Assembly: GCA_022563075.1 (NCBI GenBank)
Contig: JADFOC010000058.1
Span: forward strand, 1-9,580
DNA: 9,580 nt
Direction: 5' to 3'
Source: Pseudomonadota bacterium
GTDB taxonomy: Bacteria; Pseudomonadota; Gammaproteobacteria; Pseudomonadales; Pseudohongiellaceae
Part shown: positions 7,082-9,580 of the stretch, one piece after another
How positions within the stretch are numbered: the stretch's first letter is position 1
How the letters are laid out: each line of letters begins with the position of its first letter
Notes under the pieces: model-generated
What the model saw: only the letters and a program-made list of their open reading frames with translations
What the model was told of the DNA's origin: nothing
The model's database searches: none
Made by a program: the position numbers and the translations under genes

Positions 7082-7645
7082 TTACAGATCGTCATCGTTT
7101 TCCTTCATGCATCTCGGGTCACCATCTTGAATAGCCATTATGGTTGCGCGATCGATCGGCAGTGGGGCACAACCGTGATCGCTACCACAGATGAGGTCCC
7201 ACTCGGGTCGAGCCAGCTGATGGCAGCCGAAGCAGTTACCGCCGAATCGATTGATAACATCGGTGGTACCTCGACTGATTATTTCGGACCCGGTTGCGGA
7301 AACATTCAATTCGAAAAATTCCCAGTCGTTAGTCTCTTCATTCCAACCCGATTGGTGCTTCAACATCACTTCGGTTGGAATCAAGGACACCAGTGAGCCC
7401 GCCGGGTATTCGCCGCCGGATTCTGAATTGGCCACTTCGATTGTGGCTGCCAGATCACCGAGAATATTGTCGACGAAGTAGGAACCTGAATCTGACTTCG
7501 CCATCTCGGTGAGGCATTTAAACAAATCTGTAGTTATCTCTAACTGCTTATCGTTATCCTGGGAATTACTCTGCCCGACTAACAGTAATGAGACTGACAG
7601 CATGAAACCAATTTTCAGAGTGTTTTTAAAACGAGGAATATTCAT
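7082..7645 (-). CDS. Exported mono-haem c-type protein resembling cytochrome P460, with Cys-rich tail
   Basis: The 187-residue product has a signal peptide (basic N-region with R5, K7 and K11, core at about 12-24, cleavage near GQSNS-Q at 28/29). It contains one haem-binding motif, CFGCH at 138-142. Before it comes a YPAGSLVSLI segment (80-89), then WNEETNDWEFFEL (101-113), an arrangement like cytochrome P460 domains, where a YP-G strand and a W/F-rich strand precede a C-terminal CxxCH. After the haem motif is a Cys-containing tail (ARPEWDLICGSDHGCAPLPI, 145-164, with a further Cys179). I recall similar tails in uncharacterised proteobacterial homologues, but this has not been checked. Whether it has a P460-type Lys-haem crosslink cannot be told. 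The ATG at 7645 has GGAG seven bases upstream; the TTG codon at 7648 is too close to that site to be a good start. It is the first gene of the probable operon with M61 and DUF3179. Confidence 0.72.
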   Translation of the reverse strand: MNIPRFKNTLKIGFMLSVSLLLVGQSNSQDNDKQLEITTDLFKCLTEMAKSDSGSYFVDNILGDLAATIEVANSESGGEYPAGSLVSLIPTEVMLKHQSGWNEETNDWEFFELNVSATGSEIISRGTTDVINRFGGNCFGCHQLARPEWDLICGSDHGCAPLPIDRATIMAIQDGDPRCMKENDDDL

Positions 7646-7652
7646 CAATTTA

Positions 7653-7656
7653 CTCC
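7653..7656 (-). promoter_or_regulatory. Ribosome binding site of the CxxCH gene
   Basis: The minus strand reads GGAG seven bases before the ATG at 7645. This favours that ATG over the TTG directly upstream of it, which would leave only four bases. Confidence 0.65.
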
Positions 7657-7705
7657 AGTATTGTGTAACGCTGAGTGAAGAATTTGCGAAAATCTTGCTC
7701 TGCAG

Positions 7706-7733
7706 GTTATAGCAGTCGGGGCTTGCAGATCAA
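7706..7733 (-). promoter_or_regulatory. Predicted sigma70 promoter of the CxxCH-M61-DUF3179 operon
   Basis: On the minus strand TTGATC (7733-7728) is followed after 16 bases by TATAAC (7711-7706), with an extended -10 TG just upstream (TGCTATAAC). Matches are four of six and five of six. Transcription would start near 7699, giving a leader of roughly 55 bases before the ATG at 7645. It is the best promoter I see for the minus-strand run. Confidence 0.5.
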
Positions 7734-7896
7734 GTAACAGTGATACGCTTAGAGGATACGGCATCTATGCTGAATAGCCGAGGATCAACCTAAATGTAAA
7801 ACACGCTGTCTATGTCTGCTTTTTACCCCGTAGCTGCTGCGCGTTCCTCAAGAAATTAGCGCATCCCGGGTAGTCCAAGAAATTATTTAGGATTGC

Positions 7897-7924
7897 TTGA
7901 TATTTGGTAACGATTCGCTACTAT
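7897..7924 (+). promoter_or_regulatory. Predicted sigma70 promoter of the zinc-ribbon gene
   Basis: TTGATA (7897-7902, five of six matches) is followed after 16 bases by TACTAT (7919-7924, four of six). Transcription would begin near 7931, about 26 bases before the GTG at 7957. A longer reading frame starting with TTG at 7897 would begin inside this promoter, which argues against that start. Confidence 0.45.
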
Positions 7925-7945
7925 CGGGCGGTAAATGCCGTCTAC

Positions 7946-7950
7946 AGGAG
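7946..7950 (+). promoter_or_regulatory. Ribosome binding site deciding the GTG start of the zinc-ribbon gene
   Basis: AGGAG sits six bases before the GTG at 7957, an ideal Shine-Dalgarno arrangement. It supports a product that opens directly with the first CPKC zinc knuckle. Confidence 0.75.
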
Positions 7951-7956
7951 TCCAAC

Positions 7957-8343
7957 GTGGAATGTCCCAAGTGTAAAGGCGAGATGGAAACCAAACGCCA
8001 TGAAGAGATCAGCATCGATCGCTGTAATAATTGCTATGGTCTACTGGTGGAAGAGCGCATGCTTTCGAAGATGCTCGATGGGTGGATGACCGAATCCTTC
8101 CTCGACATCGGTACCGCGGCGCTGGGTAAGAAATACGATAAGATTGACGACATCGAATGCCCGTACTGCCACTTCACCATGGACAAGATCGTCGACCCGG
8201 AACAAACCCACATCTGGATGGAATCCTGTCCCAGCTGCTATCGCATTTTTCTCGACGCTGGAGAGTTCAGCGATTTAAAATACAAGACCCTGTCCGACGT
8301 GTTCAAGAGCCTGCTGAAGGGCAAGCGCAAGTTAGAAGCCTGA
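7957..8343 (+). CDS. zf-TFIIB-type zinc-ribbon protein with two zinc modules
   Basis: From the GTG at 7957 the product is 128 residues, cytosolic, with no signal peptide. It has two zinc-ribbon modules. Module 1 uses Cys3, Cys6, Cys23 and Cys26 (CPKC...CNNC), followed by YGLLVEERML. Module 2 uses Cys68, Cys71, Cys91 and Cys94 (CPYC...CPSC), followed by YRIFLDAGEFSDL, which matches the usual zf-TFIIB ending of C-x-x-C-x-G/R-x-W/F-L-D-x-G-E. Module 1 is a weaker match because the D-x-G-E part is absent. A basic tail (KSLLKGKRKL, about 116-126) could touch nucleic acid or another protein. Bacterial members of this family are largely uncharacterised, and binding partners cannot be inferred. It is the only plus-strand gene, transcribed divergently from the CxxCH operon and convergently with the metallo-beta-lactamase gene, so it is its own transcription unit. 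Confidence 0.85.
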   Translation: MECPKCKGEMETKRHEEISIDRCNNCYGLLVEERMLSKMLDGWMTESFLDIGTAALGKKYDKIDDIECPYCHFTMDKIVDPEQTHIWMESCPSCYRIFLDAGEFSDLKYKTLSDVFKSLLKGKRKLEA

Positions 8344-8375
8344 AGCCAATAAGGGGCTGGCTTTCGCCAATGGCG
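8343..8375 (+). other. Weak inverted repeats in the convergent gap after the zinc-ribbon gene
   Basis: AAGCCA (8343-8348) pairs with TGGCTT (8358-8363) across a 9-base loop, and CGCCA-A-TGGCG follows at 8365-8375. Neither is followed by a T-run, so intrinsic termination is not convincing. They are the only stem-forming sequences I see between the two convergent stops (8343 and 8424), apart from the CCAGCTGG palindrome at 8416-8423. Confidence 0.25.
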
Positions 8376-8423
8376 GACCTGCAACGCTGTTTAAATTTCC
8401 TCTGACCGGGATCTTCCAGCTGG

Positions 8424-9284
8424 CTATTTGCCTCGTTTTTCCTGAGCAATTTGCGCAAGAAACAATCCCTCAAGACGTTCTACTGCGGCGAGGAAGCCCT
8501 CCGGGTCGACGAAGGTATCCGGGCTGTAATCCTGCCCCGCCTGATACTTGTCATGCAGGCCATACTGGCCGCCGTGTGCCGCGACCCAGACATCAACCTG
8601 CAACGCCTTCTGCTTACGGAAGGTCATGGCAAAATCATCGGCCACACCCGGATAGGTTGGATCAACCACTAACTGCTTGCCCGCGTTGATCGTGCCCATG
8701 TTGGCGATGACCACATGGTAGTCGCGACCGGCTTCGCTTACCTGCATGGTGTAACTGGAACTCCCTGTGGTGTGCCCGGGGGTCTCAATTACCGTCAGCC
8801 GCGTGCCCCCCAATTCGATCGAGTCGCCATCCGCGATGATCTTATCGACGCCCACCGGCTTAAACGATACGCGACCGCCGAAATGAGGATCGCTGAAACC
8901 GCCATCTTCCAGGATCGGTGCATCACCGGCGGTGGCCCACATCTGCGCACCGGTGATGTCCTTGATCTCGGCGAGCGCGGCGGTGTGATCCCAATGTGCC
9001 TGCATCGTCAGCAGGATCTTCACATCCGCCAATTGAAAGCCCATCGCTTCGATATTCTCCCGAATCATCGCGGTTGAATCCTCCAGCCCCGTATTGATCA
9101 AGATGTGCCCGTCTTCTGATGTAAGCAGGAAGACGCCGAGGTCGTAGGTCCCAACGGCGTAAAGATTGCCAATCACGCGATGACCGGGAAATGACCGTGT
9201 CCAATTCTCTCGCTGGGCACTCAGTGGCAAGGTGAAGAGAACTAGGGCGCAAACAATGCCAAGACGAGCGAGTTTAATGTTCAT
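8424..9284 (-). CDS. Subclass B3 metallo-beta-lactamase-fold hydrolase, GOB-like Gln-His-His zinc site
   Basis: The 286-residue product has a signal peptide (residues 1-23, ending LSA before Gln24), so it is periplasmic. The fold is that of a B3 metallo-beta-lactamase: GNLYAVGTYDLGVFLL (39-54), GHILINTG (59-66), the zinc motif QAHWDH (95-100), ETPGHTTGSSSY (167-178, His171) and VAAHGGQYGLHDKY (234-247, His237). Predicted ligands are Gln95, His97 and His171 for Zn1, and Asp99, His100 and His237 for Zn2. In most B3 enzymes the first ligand is His116; Gln here matches GOB enzymes, as do the V-I-A-N-M segment (192-196) and WVAAH-x-x-Q. The CAG codon is clear in the sequence. Beta-lactam hydrolysis is plausible, but related environmental proteins may have other lactone or ester substrates. 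The ATG at 9284 has AAGGA (9291-9295) six bases upstream. No transposon or integron sequence flanks it, so it looks intrinsic to the chromosome. Confidence 0.88.
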   Translation of the reverse strand: MNIKLARLGIVCALVLFTLPLSAQRENWTRSFPGHRVIGNLYAVGTYDLGVFLLTSEDGHILINTGLEDSTAMIRENIEAMGFQLADVKILLTMQAHWDHTAALAEIKDITGAQMWATAGDAPILEDGGFSDPHFGGRVSFKPVGVDKIIADGDSIELGGTRLTVIETPGHTTGSSSYTMQVSEAGRDYHVVIANMGTINAGKQLVVDPTYPGVADDFAMTFRKQKALQVDVWVAAHGGQYGLHDKYQAGQDYSPDTFVDPEGFLAAVERLEGLFLAQIAQEKRGK

Positions 9285-9537
9285 GGTGTTTCCTTAGTCT
9301 TTGGTTCGAAGGGAATGTCGCGGGGTCAGCATAAAAACATTTCCTGGTGAAGTCGATCATCTAGCACCCAGGATTCTTGTCTCAATCTTGCAACAATCTA
9401 CCTGACACAGTACCGGGTGTTCGTCGAATGCCCGCTACGGAGTTCCAGCCACCACCGCGAGTCCGGTGTCGGCCATGATCGGAACTTTCCAGACATCATC
9501 GAATCGAACGCCTGTTGCTAAACTGTCGTTACTATTG
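9285..9537. other. Non-coding region upstream of the metallo-beta-lactamase gene
   Basis: The best minus-strand promoter candidate is TTGAGA (9385-9380), 16 bases, then TAGATG (9363-9358) with a TG just before it; the -10 is poor (three of six). I see no LysR or AmpR-type gene reading away from this gap, so there is no sign of classical inducible control. A 37-codon minus-strand frame (9435-9548) is present but lacks a good ribosome binding site. Confidence 0.4.
9291..9295 (-). promoter_or_regulatory. Ribosome binding site of the metallo-beta-lactamase gene
   Basis: The minus strand reads AAGGA six bases before the ATG at 9284, supporting this start and the 23-residue signal peptide. Confidence 0.65.
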
Positions 9538-9580
9538 TTACAACGCATTATCCATCAGCCGCCGGTATAGGGCAATCCTG
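9538..9580 (-). CDS. Possible C-terminal end of an upstream gene, partial
   Basis: The last 43 bases on the minus strand can be read as RIALYRRLMDNAL followed by TAA at 9540-9538. The composition (Arg- and Leu-rich, amphipathic) looks like a natural protein end. However, the other two minus-strand frames are open here for 7 to 10 codons before they stop, and 13 residues are far too few for identification. Confidence 0.2.
   Translation of the reverse strand, partial: RIALYRRLMDNAL

Larger units (their letters stand above)
7646..7956. other. Divergent promoter region between the CxxCH operon and the zinc-ribbon gene
   Basis: This 311-base gap separates two genes that point away from each other. 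It holds a minus-strand promoter (7706-7733), a plus-strand promoter (7897-7924) and both ribosome binding sites. The 160 bases between the promoters hold no ORF or clear palindrome that I can support; a shared regulator could bind there, but I see no site. Confidence 0.55.

Noticed and set aside
7897..7956. A TTG-started 20-residue extension of the zinc-ribbon protein
   Set aside because: It begins within a likely promoter and has no ribosome binding site. The GTG at 7957 has an ideal AGGAG six bases upstream and starts right at the first zinc knuckle.
8424..9284. Mobile resistance-gene context for the metallo-beta-lactamase
   Set aside because: I see no attC-like site, integrase, transposase or terminal inverted repeats in the flanks, so acquisition by a mobile element is not supported within this window.
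9435..9548. A 37-codon minus-strand frame ending VRFDDVWKVPIMADTGLAVV and a few more residues before TAG
   Set aside because: It looks fairly protein-like, but there is no ribosome binding site at a useful distance and it overlaps another possible gene end. I recognise no family, so I do not call it a gene.

Overview
The window reads as chromosomal DNA of a free-living, probably marine or soil, gammaproteobacterium. This is an inference from moderate GC content, Shine-Dalgarno-led genes, a PlsB-type acyltransferase and many Sec-exported proteins; no rRNA or marker gene fixes the taxon. I see no tRNA, rRNA, CRISPR array, insertion sequence, phage gene or plasmid function.

Layout: seven of the eight well-supported genes are on the minus strand; the one on the plus strand is a small zinc-ribbon gene. 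Read in the direction of transcription, from high to low coordinates, the order is: a GOB-like subclass B3 metallo-beta-lactamase-fold protein (8424-9284, minus); the convergent zf-TFIIB-type zinc-ribbon protein (7957-8343, plus); a 311-base divergent promoter region; then a minus-strand run of an exported CxxCH protein resembling cytochrome P460 (7082-7645), an exported M61 glycyl-aminopeptidase-type metalloprotease with a PDZ domain (5160-7001), an exported DUF3179 protein (3657-5093), a membrane-anchored PlsB-like glycerolipid acyltransferase (2107-3516), a GNAT acetyltransferase (1165-1995) and a lipoprotein M28-type aminopeptidase with a PA domain, cut by the left edge (1-853).

How the genes may work together: the cytochrome-like, M61 and DUF3179 genes are separated by only 80 and 66 bases and follow one good promoter, so they are probably co-transcribed and all act outside the inner membrane. 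The next three genes have larger gaps (140, 111 and 311 bases) and may have their own promoters. Five of the eight products carry signal peptides, and the two peptidases suggest peptide scavenging or envelope protein turnover. No single pathway joins all of them.

The most notable item is the metallo-beta-lactamase. Its first zinc-binding position is Gln instead of His, the arrangement known from GOB enzymes. I did not find a clear novel defence, mobile or biosynthetic system. The candidates for novelty are the exported haem/M61/DUF3179 trio and a short repeated TTGTAC-type palindrome upstream of two genes.
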